Shown here: positions 17,478-25,907 of the stretch, piece after piece | Numbering within the stretch: the first letter of the stretch is position 1 | Layout: the number at the start of each line of letters is the position of its first letter | From: Paracoccaceae bacterium | GTDB lineage: Bacteria; Pseudomonadota; Alphaproteobacteria; Rhodobacterales; Rhodobacteraceae | Length of the DNA: 64,000 bases | Direction of reading: 5' to 3' | Assembly (NCBI GenBank): GCA_029862205.1 | Contig: JAOTXT010000005.1 | Span: 1-64,000, forward strand | Position numbers and translations under genes: made by a program | Notes under the pieces: model-generated | The model's database searches: none | What the model was told of the DNA's origin: nothing | The model's input: only the letters and a program-made list of their open reading frames with translations

Positions 17478-17498
17478 GGCCAGCCCTGGGGGCTGGCC
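17478..17498 (-). terminator. rpsD intrinsic terminator
   Basis: On the minus strand, GGCCAGCC pairs with GGCTGGCC across a five-base loop, followed by ATTTTCGTTT. It begins 27 bases past the rpsD stop. The strong GC stem and the following T-rich stretch are consistent with Rho-independent termination. Confidence 0.75.
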
Positions 17499-17525
17499 GA
17501 AAATCCTTCGCCCGGATCTGCCGGA

Positions 17526-18146
17526 TCAGTTCTTGGCGTAATACTCGACCACCAGGTGCGGCTCCATCTGGACCGCGTAGGGCACGTCGCCCAACGCCGG
17601 GACACGCAGATAGGTGGCGGTGAATTTATTGTGGTCGGCCTCGACGTATTCGGGCACGTCGCGCTCGGCCGATTGCATGGCTTCCAGCACCAGGGCCATC
17701 TGCTTGGCCTTCTCGGAAAGCGTGATCGTGTCGCCTTCCTTGATCCGGTAGCTGGGGATGTTGACGCGCTGGCCGTTGACCTTCACATGGCCGTGGTTCA
17801 CGAACTGGCGCGCGGCGAACATGGTGGGCACGAATTTCGCGCGGTAGACGACCGCGTCGAGCCGACGCTCCAAGAGGCCGACCAACATCTCGCCGGTATC
17901 GCCGCGCTGGCGCTCGGCATCCGAATAAATGCGGCGGAACTGCTTTTCGGTCAGGTCGCCGTAATAGCCCTTCAGCTTCTGCTTGGCGCGCAACTGGATG
18001 CCGAAATCCGACATCTTGCCCCTGCGGCGCTGGCCGTGCTGGCCGGGGCCGTATTCGCGGCGGTTGACGGGGCTTTTCGGGCGGCCCCAGATGTTCTCGC
18101 CCATGCGGCGGTCGAGCTTGTGCTTGGCGGACGTGCGCTTGGTCAC
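17526..18146 (-). CDS. rpsD: 30S ribosomal protein S4
   Basis: Primary 16S rRNA-binding protein of the small subunit. The 206 residues match the alphaproteobacterial S4 length. The N-terminal S4 domain ([19 protein letters not shown]) and the S4 RNA-binding region ([32 protein letters not shown]) are clear. It starts with GTG at 18146 after GAGGAGAAGAAC. It is a single gene with its own promoter upstream and a terminator downstream, as is usual when rpsD is separate from the alpha operon. Confidence 0.97.
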   Translation of the reverse strand: MTKRTSAKHKLDRRMGENIWGRPKSPVNRREYGPGQHGQRRRGKMSDFGIQLRAKQKLKGYYGDLTEKQFRRIYSDAERQRGDTGEMLVGLLERRLDAVVYRAKFVPTMFAARQFVNHGHVKVNGQRVNIPSYRIKEGDTITLSEKAKQMALVLEAMQSAERDVPEYVEADHNKFTATYLRVPALGDVPYAVQMEPHLVVEYYAKN

Positions 18147-18286
18147 GTTCTTCTCCTCATCAAATGTTCAGGCGCCCTCCTTTCCCCAACAAGGCCCGAT
18201 TGGCCTTCGGGGCGACAGGATCCCGCTTGCGCGGGCCACGGGTCGCCGGGTGGTCCCCACCGCCCCAACGGACGGCGAATTGCGCG

Positions 18287-18314
18287 CTTATACGGAAGTG
18301 CGCGCGCGTGTCAA
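18287..18314 (-). promoter_or_regulatory. Sigma70-type promoter for rpsD
   Basis: On the minus strand TTGACA (18314-18309) and TATAAG (18292-18287) are separated by 16 bases, close to consensus. It implies a leader of about 130 bases before rpsD, which contains two small stems (CCCGC/GCGGG and CCCGA/TCGGG). A long structured leader could allow S4 autoregulation; this is inference. The rest of the 18147-18490 gap shows no gene. Confidence 0.7.
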
Positions 18315-18432
18315 TTCCCGGCGGGGTCTCAGTTTGAAGTTGTCCGCTTTGAGCCCAAACTACAAAATGCTGCACCGCATCCGAATGGCAGCAATGGGCG
18401 GCAAGCCGGACGCTCGGAGAGTGCGCGCTACG

Positions 18433-18450
18433 TGTACTTCTGACCCAATC
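18433..18450 (+). repeat. 18-base intergenic motif, copy 1
   Basis: TGTACTTCTGACCCAATC here differs by one base from TGTATTTCTGACCCAATC at 30431-30448. Both copies are intergenic and in the same orientation. They could be remnants of insertion-sequence ends or of another dispersed element. No transposase is nearby. Confidence 0.45.
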
Positions 18451-18490
18451 ACGACAGTCAGACCCTCATGACCACGGACATGAATCGACC

Positions 18491-19030
18491 CTAGGCGGTG
18501 ATTCTCGTTGGTTTTCCGTCGAGGCTTACGGCGTTGTACTCGGCCCAGTGCTCGCGCAGTCCATCGTCGCCGCGGCCTATGGCCCAGCGACGCAGCGTGT
18601 CGCGATGCCCATTGAACGCATAGAGCGGAACGCCAAAGCCGCAGGAGGTAAGGACAAAATCTACCGCCAGGTTCACGTATTGCCGGGCGCCCGGCGCAGG
18701 GGCGATGACTTCGGCACAGACGTCCCATTCCTCGTCAGCGAGATGCACCACCTCCGCGGACCCGTAAGCGCGAAGCACGAGCGGCCGCTTCTCAAACGAG
18801 CACCACATGATCGTCATCCGTTTTGACTCAAGCAGATGCGCCGCAGTTTCGTTCTCTGCCCCAGTGAGGTTCAGCCAGAGAATACGATTCGGTCCGATCA
18901 CTGAGAGCGAAGCCATGTCTTTGACCGCGATATTGACGCGACCCTCGGGCGCGGCGGTCCCAACAAAGAAAATCTTCTGCCCAGCAATGAACGCCTCATG
19001 TTCCGAACTTATGCCGCTGAACTCTGCCAT
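18491..19030 (-). CDS. Pyridoxamine 5'-phosphate oxidase family protein
   Basis: 179-residue split-barrel flavin-binding protein of the PPOX class. GQKIFFVGTAAPEGRVNIAV near residue 17 and a following NRILWLNLTGAENETAAHL are typical of this family, which includes FMN- and F420-binding reductases. The activity cannot be assigned; true PdxH is longer and has other motifs. The start follows TAGGAGAAGCG. It faces a LysR-type gene across 113 bases, so that regulator probably controls it. Confidence 0.8.
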   Translation of the reverse strand: MAEFSGISSEHEAFIAGQKIFFVGTAAPEGRVNIAVKDMASLSVIGPNRILWLNLTGAENETAAHLLESKRMTIMWCSFEKRPLVLRAYGSAEVVHLADEEWDVCAEVIAPAPGARQYVNLAVDFVLTSCGFGVPLYAFNGHRDTLRRWAIGRGDDGLREHWAEYNAVSLDGKPTRITA

Positions 19031-19143
19031 TGCGCGCTTCTCCTACAACATTTGGAATATCTTCCCTTGAAGCAGCAATTCTGCAAAGTCAGATTATCTT
19101 TGCTGTAGATAGGAAATCTTTTCGGGATAGATCGAGGCTGAAT

Positions 19144-20076
19144 GTGAGCATTCCGTTCCGCGCACTACGCGCTTTTGAGGCAACAGCACGTCTAGGCAGC
19201 TTCGGCAAGGCTGCTGAGGAGCTCGGCGTGACGCCGGCGGCTGTCGGCCAGCAGGTCCGCGGGCTTGAGGCTATGGTCGGCACCCCGATCTTCCGACGCA
19301 CTACCAGCGGGCTCGTCCCGACAGATGCGGCCCGGGAGAGCCTCCCGATCCTGCGCAACGGCCTGGCGAGCATGCGTGAGGGGCTCCGGGCGCTGCTGCC
19401 GGGCGCAGAGACCGAGCGCATTCGGATCAGCGTCGCCCCGACCTTCGCGATCAGGTGGCTTGTACCGCGCCTACCGGTCTTCTACGAACGATACCCGGAC
19501 GTGGAACTTGCTTTCGATACGACGATGCGGCTCCTCGACATCGCCGCAGGGGAGGCAGATCTCGCGGTGCGCTTCGGTCCTGGGGTTTATCGTGCGTTGC
19601 AGTGCGACAGACTCTTCGCCGAATGGGTGCTTCCCGTCTGCGCGCCGGAGCTTGCAAACGGAGCACGTCCGATCAGGGGACTCGAGGATCTGCGAGGGCT
19701 TCCACTCGTTCACCTTGAGGGCGAAACCGCAGACACTGCTTGGGCGACATGGCCAACCTGGGCCGAACACTTCGGCCTGGTACCGTCAGAGTTCCAGGAC
19801 GGATCGCGCTTCAACCAGTCAGCAACGACGCTTGGCGCCGCGCTGTCCGGCCACGGGCTCGCGCTGGCGGGTCTCAGCTATTCGCTCGATGACATTCGGG
19901 CCGGCCGACTCGTGGCGCCATTGGGTGCACGCAGCGCGATCCCGACCCGATTTGGCTATGACATCGCCTATCCACCGGCCAAGACTGACCTACCTACGCT
20001 GCGCCGGTTCCGTCGCTGGATTCTTGGTATCGCGGAAGAGACGCGCATCGAGATGGAGCAGTTTCTGACCGAATGA
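19144..20076 (+). CDS. LysR-family transcriptional regulator, GcvA-like
   Basis: 310-residue regulator. The N-terminal winged helix-turn-helix covers about residues 1-60 (PFRALRAFEATARLGSFGKAAEELGVTPAAVGQQVRGLE) and resembles the GcvA/AmpR branch. The rest is the periplasmic-binding-like effector domain. GTG 19144 with GAGG upstream gives the standard start just before the HTH; upstream in-frame codons lie in the divergent promoter region. The divergent PPOX gene is its likely target. The effector is unknown. Confidence 0.85.
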   Translation: MSIPFRALRAFEATARLGSFGKAAEELGVTPAAVGQQVRGLEAMVGTPIFRRTTSGLVPTDAARESLPILRNGLASMREGLRALLPGAETERIRISVAPTFAIRWLVPRLPVFYERYPDVELAFDTTMRLLDIAAGEADLAVRFGPGVYRALQCDRLFAEWVLPVCAPELANGARPIRGLEDLRGLPLVHLEGETADTAWATWPTWAEHFGLVPSEFQDGSRFNQSATTLGAALSGHGLALAGLSYSLDDIRAGRLVAPLGARSAIPTRFGYDIAYPPAKTDLPTLRRFRRWILGIAEETRIEMEQFLTE

Positions 20077-20313
20077 CACCGGGCGCATACTCCTCTTGCC
20101 GTATGGCTATGTCGCTTGTTGGCACGAGACCGACATAGCCCCTACGGCAGCAATCGGGATCAAACCGGACATTTGAGAACGTTGCCTAAACGACCGCTTC
20201 GTCCCGCTTCGCACCGGGACACTTCCCAACCACCGCCCCTTAGGCGAAATACCGTTCCCAGCGGTCCCACATGCGGTTAACGATTGACGCAACACTACCG
20301 AGGGAGCGCGCCA

Positions 20314-21357
20314 ATGGACTTCAGCATCCAGCTTTCCGCCTATTACCCGGACAAGAGATATGGGGGCGACCGGCTCTACGCCGACATGCTGGAACAGGCG
20401 GTCCTGGCTGACCGGCTGGGCTATGACGCGGTCTCGGTCACCGAGCATCACCTGATCAATATCCTGCTGATGCCCGCGCCGCTGCAATTCGCGGTCAAGA
20501 TCGCTGATGCGACGGAACGGGTGAAGATCATGACCTCGGTAGTGGTGCTGCCGCTGCACGACATGCGCATCTATGCGGGAGAGCTGGTGGTGGCCGACAT
20601 TTTCACCCAGGGCCGGCTGATGCTGGGGGTCGGGCGCGGCGCCTGGGCCTACGAGATGGAGCGCCTGGGCGTGCCGATGGAGGCGAGCCGCGACAAGTTC
20701 AACGAGTCCCTCGACGTGTTGACGACGCTGCTGCGCGAGGAAGAGGTCTCGTGGGACGGGGATTTCTACAAGTTCGATCCACTGACGATCATGCCCCGGC
20801 CCGTGCGCCCGGGCGGGCCGCCGATCATGATGGCGGTGCTGGTCCCGGACGGGATCCATGCCTGCACCAAGCGAGGTTTTCACATCCAGACCACGCCCCT
20901 GGCGGGCGACCACCAATTAATGCTGGACCAGGTGGACGCGTTTCATCGCGCCAAGGCCGAAATGGGCGAGGACGGGCGCGATTTGACCCTGTCGCTGTCG
21001 CGGGTCGCCTTCATCGGCCGCGACGGGAAGGACCGCCGGGCAAAGCTGGAGGCGGCGCATGAATATTACAGCCGGTTCGACAATATTCGCTCGGGGCCCG
21101 GGCTGGTCGAGAACGGCATGATCGCGCCGTTGCCGCGGAGCCAAACGATCGAGGAATTGGACGAGAGCCTGCTGATCTGCACTGTCCCTGAGATGATCGA
21201 CAAGCTGGGGCCGTATGCCGCGGCGGGCATCGACCGGGTGATCCTGAACATCAATTTCGGTGCCAGCCAGGCCGATACGCTGGACTGCATCCAGTGCTTC
21301 GCCGAGGAGGTGATGCCGCATTTCGCCAAGCCCGCGCCGGCGATGGCCCAAAGCTGA
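20314..21357 (+). CDS. LLM-class flavin-dependent oxidoreductase
   Basis: 347-residue luciferase-like monooxygenase subunit. Family marks are the N-terminal strand with MDFSIQLSAYYP, VTEHHLINI near residue 58, KIMTSVVVLPLHD, and RLMLGVGRGAWAYE near residue 105. Such enzymes use reduced FMN and O2 to oxidise ketones, sulfonates or N-heterocycles (RutA is one example). ATG 20314 follows a GAGGGAG. It leads a rightward cassette with a tautomerase, a hydrolase and an amidinohydrolase-like protein. No flavin reductase gene is next to it. Confidence 0.85.
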   Translation: MDFSIQLSAYYPDKRYGGDRLYADMLEQAVLADRLGYDAVSVTEHHLINILLMPAPLQFAVKIADATERVKIMTSVVVLPLHDMRIYAGELVVADIFTQGRLMLGVGRGAWAYEMERLGVPMEASRDKFNESLDVLTTLLREEEVSWDGDFYKFDPLTIMPRPVRPGGPPIMMAVLVPDGIHACTKRGFHIQTTPLAGDHQLMLDQVDAFHRAKAEMGEDGRDLTLSLSRVAFIGRDGKDRRAKLEAAHEYYSRFDNIRSGPGLVENGMIAPLPRSQTIEELDESLLICTVPEMIDKLGPYAAAGIDRVILNINFGASQADTLDCIQCFAEEVMPHFAKPAPAMAQS

Positions 21358-21378
21358 CAGCCACAGAGGAGACCGCCC

Positions 21379-21579
21379 ATGCCGATGATCCGGGTCGAAA
21401 TGTTCGAGGGACGCAGCCTCGACCAGAAGCGTGCCCTGGTGCGCGCGCTCACCGACGGCTTTCTGAGCACCTGTGGGGGCGATCCGGAAGGGGTGAAGGT
21501 CCATATCATCGAGGTTGCACATGAGAATTGGTCGGCCGCCGGCATCCTGGCATCCGACAAGGCATCTGGCGCGCCATGA
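21379..21579 (+). CDS. 4-oxalocrotonate tautomerase family protein
   Basis: 66-residue small tautomerase. After loss of Met1, Pro1 becomes the catalytic N-terminal base (sequence begins MPMIRVEMFEGRSLDQKRAL), as in 4-OT and related isomerases and dehalogenases. The length is the typical one for a hexameric 4-OT (about 62). A good GAGGAGA site precedes it. Its stop overlaps the next start (ATGA). Its substrate is probably a product of the upstream flavin enzyme, which is inference from position. Confidence 0.82.
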   Translation: MPMIRVEMFEGRSLDQKRALVRALTDGFLSTCGGDPEGVKVHIIEVAHENWSAAGILASDKASGAP

Positions 21580-22349
21580 ACCAAGCAATCGATTGCGATT
21601 ACTCGGTCGAAGGCGCGGGGCCGCCCTTGTTCCTGATCCACGGGATCGGCGCGGCGCGCGACGTCTGGCGGTTCCTGACGCCCATTCTCAGCGGGCATTT
21701 CACGGTGGTCAGCTACGACCTGCGCGGGCATGGCGCCTCGCCGATGCCCGGCGGTGAATTCGGGCTCGACGATCTGGTGGTGGACCTGGAGCGGGTGCGC
21801 GAGCGGACCGGGTTCGAGCAGGCTCATTTCGCCGGTCATTCGCTCGGCGGCATGATCGGGCCGGCCTATGCGCGGGCGCATCCCGGCCGGGTGCTGTCGC
21901 TGGGGCTGCTCTCGACCGCCGCGGGGCGGACCGAGGATGACAGCGCCAAGGTCTGGGGCGTTGTGCGCGCGATGGAGGAGAAGGGCGTGGAGCAAGTGCT
22001 CGATACCCTGATCGGCCGCTGGTACACGGATGACTTCGCCCGCGAGCGGCCAGATATCGTGCAGCGGCGCCTGAAACAGGTGGTCGATACGGACCGCGCG
22101 GTCTTCCTGAATGTCTTCCGCATATATGCGGGCACCGAGATTATGCCCTGGTTGCACGAGGTGACCGCCCGGTCCCTGGTACTGACCGGCGAGAATGACG
22201 GCGGCTGCAACCCCAGGCTCAATCGCGGGATCGCCGGGGCCCTGCCCAATGCGGAGCTGGTGATCCTGCCCAAGCTCAAGCACGCGATCCTGCTGGAGGA
22301 CGGACCGGCGGTGGCGGGGCACATGCTGCGGTTTCTGGAGGTGGACTGA
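21576..22349 (+). CDS. Alpha/beta hydrolase
   Basis: 257-residue hydrolase of the fold shared by enol-lactone and C-C bond hydrolases. The oxyanion HGIG is near residue 23, the nucleophile elbow is GHSLGG (Ser about 90), the acid is probably in TGENDGG, and the histidine in LKHAILLE. It overlaps the tautomerase gene by four bases and ends one base before the next gene, so it belongs firmly to this operon. It resembles 3-oxoadipate enol-lactonase-like proteins, but specificity is not readable. Confidence 0.85.
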   Translation: MNQAIDCDYSVEGAGPPLFLIHGIGAARDVWRFLTPILSGHFTVVSYDLRGHGASPMPGGEFGLDDLVVDLERVRERTGFEQAHFAGHSLGGMIGPAYARAHPGRVLSLGLLSTAAGRTEDDSAKVWGVVRAMEEKGVEQVLDTLIGRWYTDDFARERPDIVQRRLKQVVDTDRAVFLNVFRIYAGTEIMPWLHEVTARSLVLTGENDGGCNPRLNRGIAGALPNAELVILPKLKHAILLEDGPAVAGHMLRFLEVD

Positions 22350-22350
22350 A

Positions 22351-23220
22351 ATGGATTGGGGTATCGACAACGACTATGGCCCGCTCAGCGATGTGCTGTT
22401 GGGCAAGCCGGAATATTACCAATGGGTCGAGGCCGGGCCGCTGATCGGGCGCACGCTGGCGAACGCACACAAGACCGGGGTCAAGTTCGACCTGCAGACC
22501 GCGATGGCGCAGCATGCCGAGATGGTGCGGATCTATGAGGAGGCCGGGGTCGCCTGCCACTATCTGGACGCCGATCCGGTGCTGCACCGGAACTTCTTTG
22601 CCCGCGATTCCAGCGTCATGACCCCCTGGGGCGCGATCATCTGCCATATGCAGCTGAAATGCCGCCGGGCCGATTACGTGACCGCGATCAAGTTCTACCA
22701 GGAGAACGGCATCCCGATCTGGAAACATGTCACCGCCGGGCATTTCGAAGGCGGCGACTTCGTGATCCTGGAGCCCGGCGCCGTGCTGATCGGCTATTGC
22801 GGCGAACGCTCGGAGCAGGCGGGTTCGGAACAGGTGGCGGGCTGGGTCCGCGACAAAGGTTGGGACGTGGAAGTCGCGCCGATCAGCCGTGAGTTCGTCC
22901 ATATGGACGGGCTGGTGGTGCCATTGGCACCGAAACTGGCCGTCGCCTGCCTGGACGCGCTGGAGGGATGGGTGATCGACTGGATGCGCGCCAAGGGGTT
23001 CGATTTCGTCGATGTGGGTTACGGCGAGGCGAAGAACCTGGGCGTCAACCTGGTGGCGCTGGGCCACGGCAAGGTGCTGTCGATGAAGGGTGCCGATAAG
23101 CTGAACGCGGATATGCGCGCCCGGGGCTTCGAGGTCTACGAGCCAGACATGTCGATGTTCACGCTGGGCGGCGGCGGGGTGCATTGCCTGTGCCAGGCGC
23201 TGAGGCGCGAGGCCGCCTGA
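22351..23220 (+). CDS. Arginine deiminase / DDAH-superfamily amidinohydrolase
   Basis: 289-residue member of the guanidino-modifying superfamily (dimethylarginine dimethylaminohydrolase, arginine deiminase, amidinotransferase). Visible active-site pieces are NFFARDSS near residue 80, HFEGGDFV near residue 132, the histidine in FVHMDGLVVP, and the catalytic cysteine at the C-terminus in GGGGVHCLCQ. These indicate hydrolysis or transfer at a guanidine or amidine carbon. It follows the hydrolase gene by one base. The exact substrate (methylated arginine or another guanidino compound) is unknown. Confidence 0.82.
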   Translation: MDWGIDNDYGPLSDVLLGKPEYYQWVEAGPLIGRTLANAHKTGVKFDLQTAMAQHAEMVRIYEEAGVACHYLDADPVLHRNFFARDSSVMTPWGAIICHMQLKCRRADYVTAIKFYQENGIPIWKHVTAGHFEGGDFVILEPGAVLIGYCGERSEQAGSEQVAGWVRDKGWDVEVAPISREFVHMDGLVVPLAPKLAVACLDALEGWVIDWMRAKGFDFVDVGYGEAKNLGVNLVALGHGKVLSMKGADKLNADMRARGFEVYEPDMSMFTLGGGGVHCLCQALRREAA

Positions 23221-23232
23221 ACGGGCCGCCTT

Positions 23233-24786
23233 GTGCGCGGGGGCGCGGGCTGGCATCCTTCGGCCGAAGGGACGCGCGAGACGCCCCGGGATGAACCACA
23301 GGCGGCAGGAACCATCGAGGCACAGCAGAACCCCGTGCGCCTGAGCGCGATTTTCGCCGGCCTTTGCTTGGCGGTCCTGCTGGCGCCTGTCGCGCTGAAC
23401 GCATATCCGCCCTTCGTCGATTACCCGAACCATCTGGCGCGGCTCTTCATTCTGGCCAACCCTGGCGACCCGGTGCTGTCGCGGTATTACCGGATCGAAT
23501 GGGCGCTGATCCCAAATCTGGGATTCGATCTCATCGGTCTGGCACTGGCCCAGATCATGCCGGTCGAGACGGCGGGCCGGGTCTTCGTCGGGCTTGTCAT
23601 CGCCGTCAGTTTCAGCGCGCCGATGGCACTGCACAGGGCGCTCTACGGCCGGATCTCGGTCTTGCCGCTTCTAGCCGGGCCGCTGGTTTTCCACCGGGCG
23701 CTGCAAATGGGGTTTCTATCGTTTTCGCTCGGGTTGGGGCTGGCGATCTGGGGAGTGGCGCTGTGGCATGGGTTGCGCGGGCTGGGGCCGTGGGTGCGCT
23801 TCGCGCTGGTCCAGGCGATGGCGCTGGTGCTGTTCATCTGCCATCTCTATGCGCTGGGGATTTTCGCGGTCTTCGTTCTGCTCTCGGCGATCTCCACAGC
23901 TTGGCGCGGAGGGGCGATCCGGGCGGCGCTGCCGGAAGCGTTGGCCTTCCTGTTGCCGTTCATTCTGCTGCTGGCCGGCCCGTCGGGGGATGGCACGGGC
24001 GCCATCGTCTTTCGCGGACCGGCCGAGAAGCTGGCCATGCTGGCGCTGGCGCTGCTCCCCGGTCTCTCGGTCGCGCATTTCGTGTTGGCGCTGGCGGCGC
24101 TTAGCCCGGTGATCCTGGCGCGGCCCTGGGGCGGACGGATGGTGCACCCGGCAATGCGCTGGCCCTTGGCGGCGCTTTTCCTGCTCTATTGGCTTCTGCC
24201 GGACCGGCTGATGACCTCGCAGAACGCGGATTGGCGGCTTATCGCGCCCCTTGGCCTGGTCCTGGCCGCGGCGGCGGAGGGCCCGATGGGCAGGCCGCGC
24301 ACGGCGATCGCGCTGGGCCTCGCGGCGGTAATCTTGAATACCGGGGCAGCGATCCTGGCCGACCGGGCCTGGCGCGCGAGCGACCAGGTCTTTGGTGACC
24401 TTGCAACCGTCCTCGAGCGACTGCCCGAAGGCCGCGAGCTGGTGCCTTATCCGACCAGAGCCGCGATCACGACCGCTTTCCAGCCTCCCGCGGCGTTGCA
24501 CGCTGCGGCTTATGCGGTGACCGCGCGGCGCGCGCCCGTACCAACCGTCTTTGCCCATCGGGGTCAACAGCCGATCGAACTGGCCGCGCCGGGCCGTGCG
24601 TTATGGCAGGACTGGCTGGCCCAGGGCGCCAACCGCAGCCCCGACGCGGGCCTGCTGACGGCCAGCGATGGCTATGTGCTGGCGATCCGCGCGGCCGGCG
24701 AGCGGCCCGAGGCAACGGCCCTGCCGGTGGACGGGGAAACCGTCTCGGAGTCGGGGCGGTTCACGCTTTACCGGCTCCGCCGTTAG
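23233..24786 (+). CDS. Polytopic membrane protein of unknown function
   Basis: About 517 residues with roughly ten hydrophobic segments between residues 35 and 385, followed by a soluble C-terminal part of about 130 residues. An early DYPNHLARL segment just after the first helix resembles the periplasmic acidic loop of some lipid-linked glycosyltransferases (GT-C fold), but I cannot assign it. The start is uncertain: GTG at 23233 is only 12 bases after the preceding stop, and a GTG at 23335, just before the first helix, is also possible. Whether it belongs to the upstream cassette is unclear. Confidence 0.6.
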   Translation: MRGGAGWHPSAEGTRETPRDEPQAAGTIEAQQNPVRLSAIFAGLCLAVLLAPVALNAYPPFVDYPNHLARLFILANPGDPVLSRYYRIEWALIPNLGFDLIGLALAQIMPVETAGRVFVGLVIAVSFSAPMALHRALYGRISVLPLLAGPLVFHRALQMGFLSFSLGLGLAIWGVALWHGLRGLGPWVRFALVQAMALVLFICHLYALGIFAVFVLLSAISTAWRGGAIRAALPEALAFLLPFILLLAGPSGDGTGAIVFRGPAEKLAMLALALLPGLSVAHFVLALAALSPVILARPWGGRMVHPAMRWPLAALFLLYWLLPDRLMTSQNADWRLIAPLGLVLAAAAEGPMGRPRTAIALGLAAVILNTGAAILADRAWRASDQVFGDLATVLERLPEGRELVPYPTRAAITTAFQPPAALHAAAYAVTARRAPVPTVFAHRGQQPIELAAPGRALWQDWLAQGANRSPDAGLLTASDGYVLAIRAAGERPEATALPVDGETVSESGRFTLYRLRR

Positions 24787-24795
24787 ACGCCCCGC

Positions 24796-25713
24796 TCACG
24801 CCGCTTCGCGGTGGAGCTTTGCCAGTTCGGCGCCCAGGAAGTCCGCCAAACAGCCCATGCCCGAGACGCCGAGTTTCGCCTCGGCCTGGCTGTTGTAGTT
24901 GGTGTTGGTGTTCACGTCGTAGGTAAAAACCCTGCCCGCGCGGTCGCGGATGAACTCGATGCCCGTGACCTCGATCCCGTTTGCGGCGATCATCGCCCGA
25001 TAACGCTCCAGCACCGGGTCGTCGAAACCTGCGACGATCTCGAAACGCTCACGTCCATCCGGCAGGTCGCAGGCATCCGCCGGGCAGAGCTGGAAGCCCT
25101 GGCTCGTGTTCACCCGCACTGCGTAATAGAAACGCCCGCCGATGAACTCGGCGCGCATGATCGCGGGCTCGGCGGCACGGATATATTGCTGCACCAGCCA
25201 GGTGCCGTCCAAAGGCTGTTCGGTGGCCGGATCGTCGAGGATCGCGGCCAAGCGGTCCAGGCTCTCGACCAGCATGACGCCAGCGCCCGCGCCGCCGCGG
25301 TTCGGTTTCAGGATGAACGGCGTCTCACCCAGAGCCTGCGCCGCAGCGATGATCTGGTTCCGGCCCACCGCGGCAATCGTGCGCGGCGTGCGGATGCCGT
25401 GGGCAGCGAGCGCCGCATATTGCGCCATCTTGTCGATCTCGAGCCGGATCGCGCCCGATCCGTTGACGGTGCGCCGGCCATGGGCCTCGAGCCAGGCAAG
25501 CGTCATCCGCGTCAGCTCCGGCGCGAAACGGTGGTCACGGGTATGCGACGAGGCGCTCATGCGATTGTAGAAGACGCCCTCGGGCGGCATCGCCTCCAGA
25601 TCGACCAGGCCGTTGTCCAGATGCCAGTCCTCGTAAGGCAGACCCCGCGCCTCCAGCGCCTCGAACAGCGGCTGGGTCCAGGCGGCGTTCTCGTGAATGA
25701 CGTGGATTTTCAT
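24796..25713 (-). CDS. ATP-grasp family ligase (RimK-like)
   Basis: 305-residue protein with an ATP-grasp core: ETPFILKPNRGGAGAGVML near residues 150-170 (phosphate-gripping lysine and Gly-rich loop) and a late EVTGIEFIRD...VFTYDVNTNTNYN segment with metal-binding acidic and Asn residues. The family couples a carboxylate to an amine using ATP. ATG 25713 has AGGACC eight bases upstream. The region before it (25730-25780) is AT-rich and promoter-like. No obvious peptide substrate gene is adjacent. It converges on the membrane protein gene. Confidence 0.78.
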   Translation of the reverse strand: MKIHVIHENAAWTQPLFEALEARGLPYEDWHLDNGLVDLEAMPPEGVFYNRMSASSHTRDHRFAPELTRMTLAWLEAHGRRTVNGSGAIRLEIDKMAQYAALAAHGIRTPRTIAAVGRNQIIAAAQALGETPFILKPNRGGAGAGVMLVESLDRLAAILDDPATEQPLDGTWLVQQYIRAAEPAIMRAEFIGGRFYYAVRVNTSQGFQLCPADACDLPDGRERFEIVAGFDDPVLERYRAMIAANGIEVTGIEFIRDRAGRVFTYDVNTNTNYNSQAEAKLGVSGMGCLADFLGAELAKLHREAA

Positions 25714-25817
25714 TTTCACAGGTCCTATAAGTGATATAAAATCATAACCCGTCCAATCCGGTAAATAAAACTTATTCACATGATCTTCAAGAGAAGCACG
25801 CTGTACGGCCCCCACCG

Positions 25818-25894
25818 TGCCCCGGACTTGATCCGGGGCATGGAGCAGCAGTGCGAGAGATTCTCACCTAGGCTCGGGATCAGGTCCGGGGCAT
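25818..25894. repeat. Nested inverted repeat of TGCCCCGGA type
   Basis: TGCCCCGGA-CTTGA-TCCGGGGCA (25818-25840) is itself a perfect palindrome, and ATCAGGTCCGGGGCA (25880-25894) is a one-mismatch inverted copy of its left half. It lies between the ATP-grasp and MBL-fold genes. This form is a common dispersed intergenic repeat in alphaproteobacteria. No T-run, so probably not a simple terminator. Confidence 0.7.
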
Positions 25895-25907
25895 TGGCGC
25901 TATCGGA

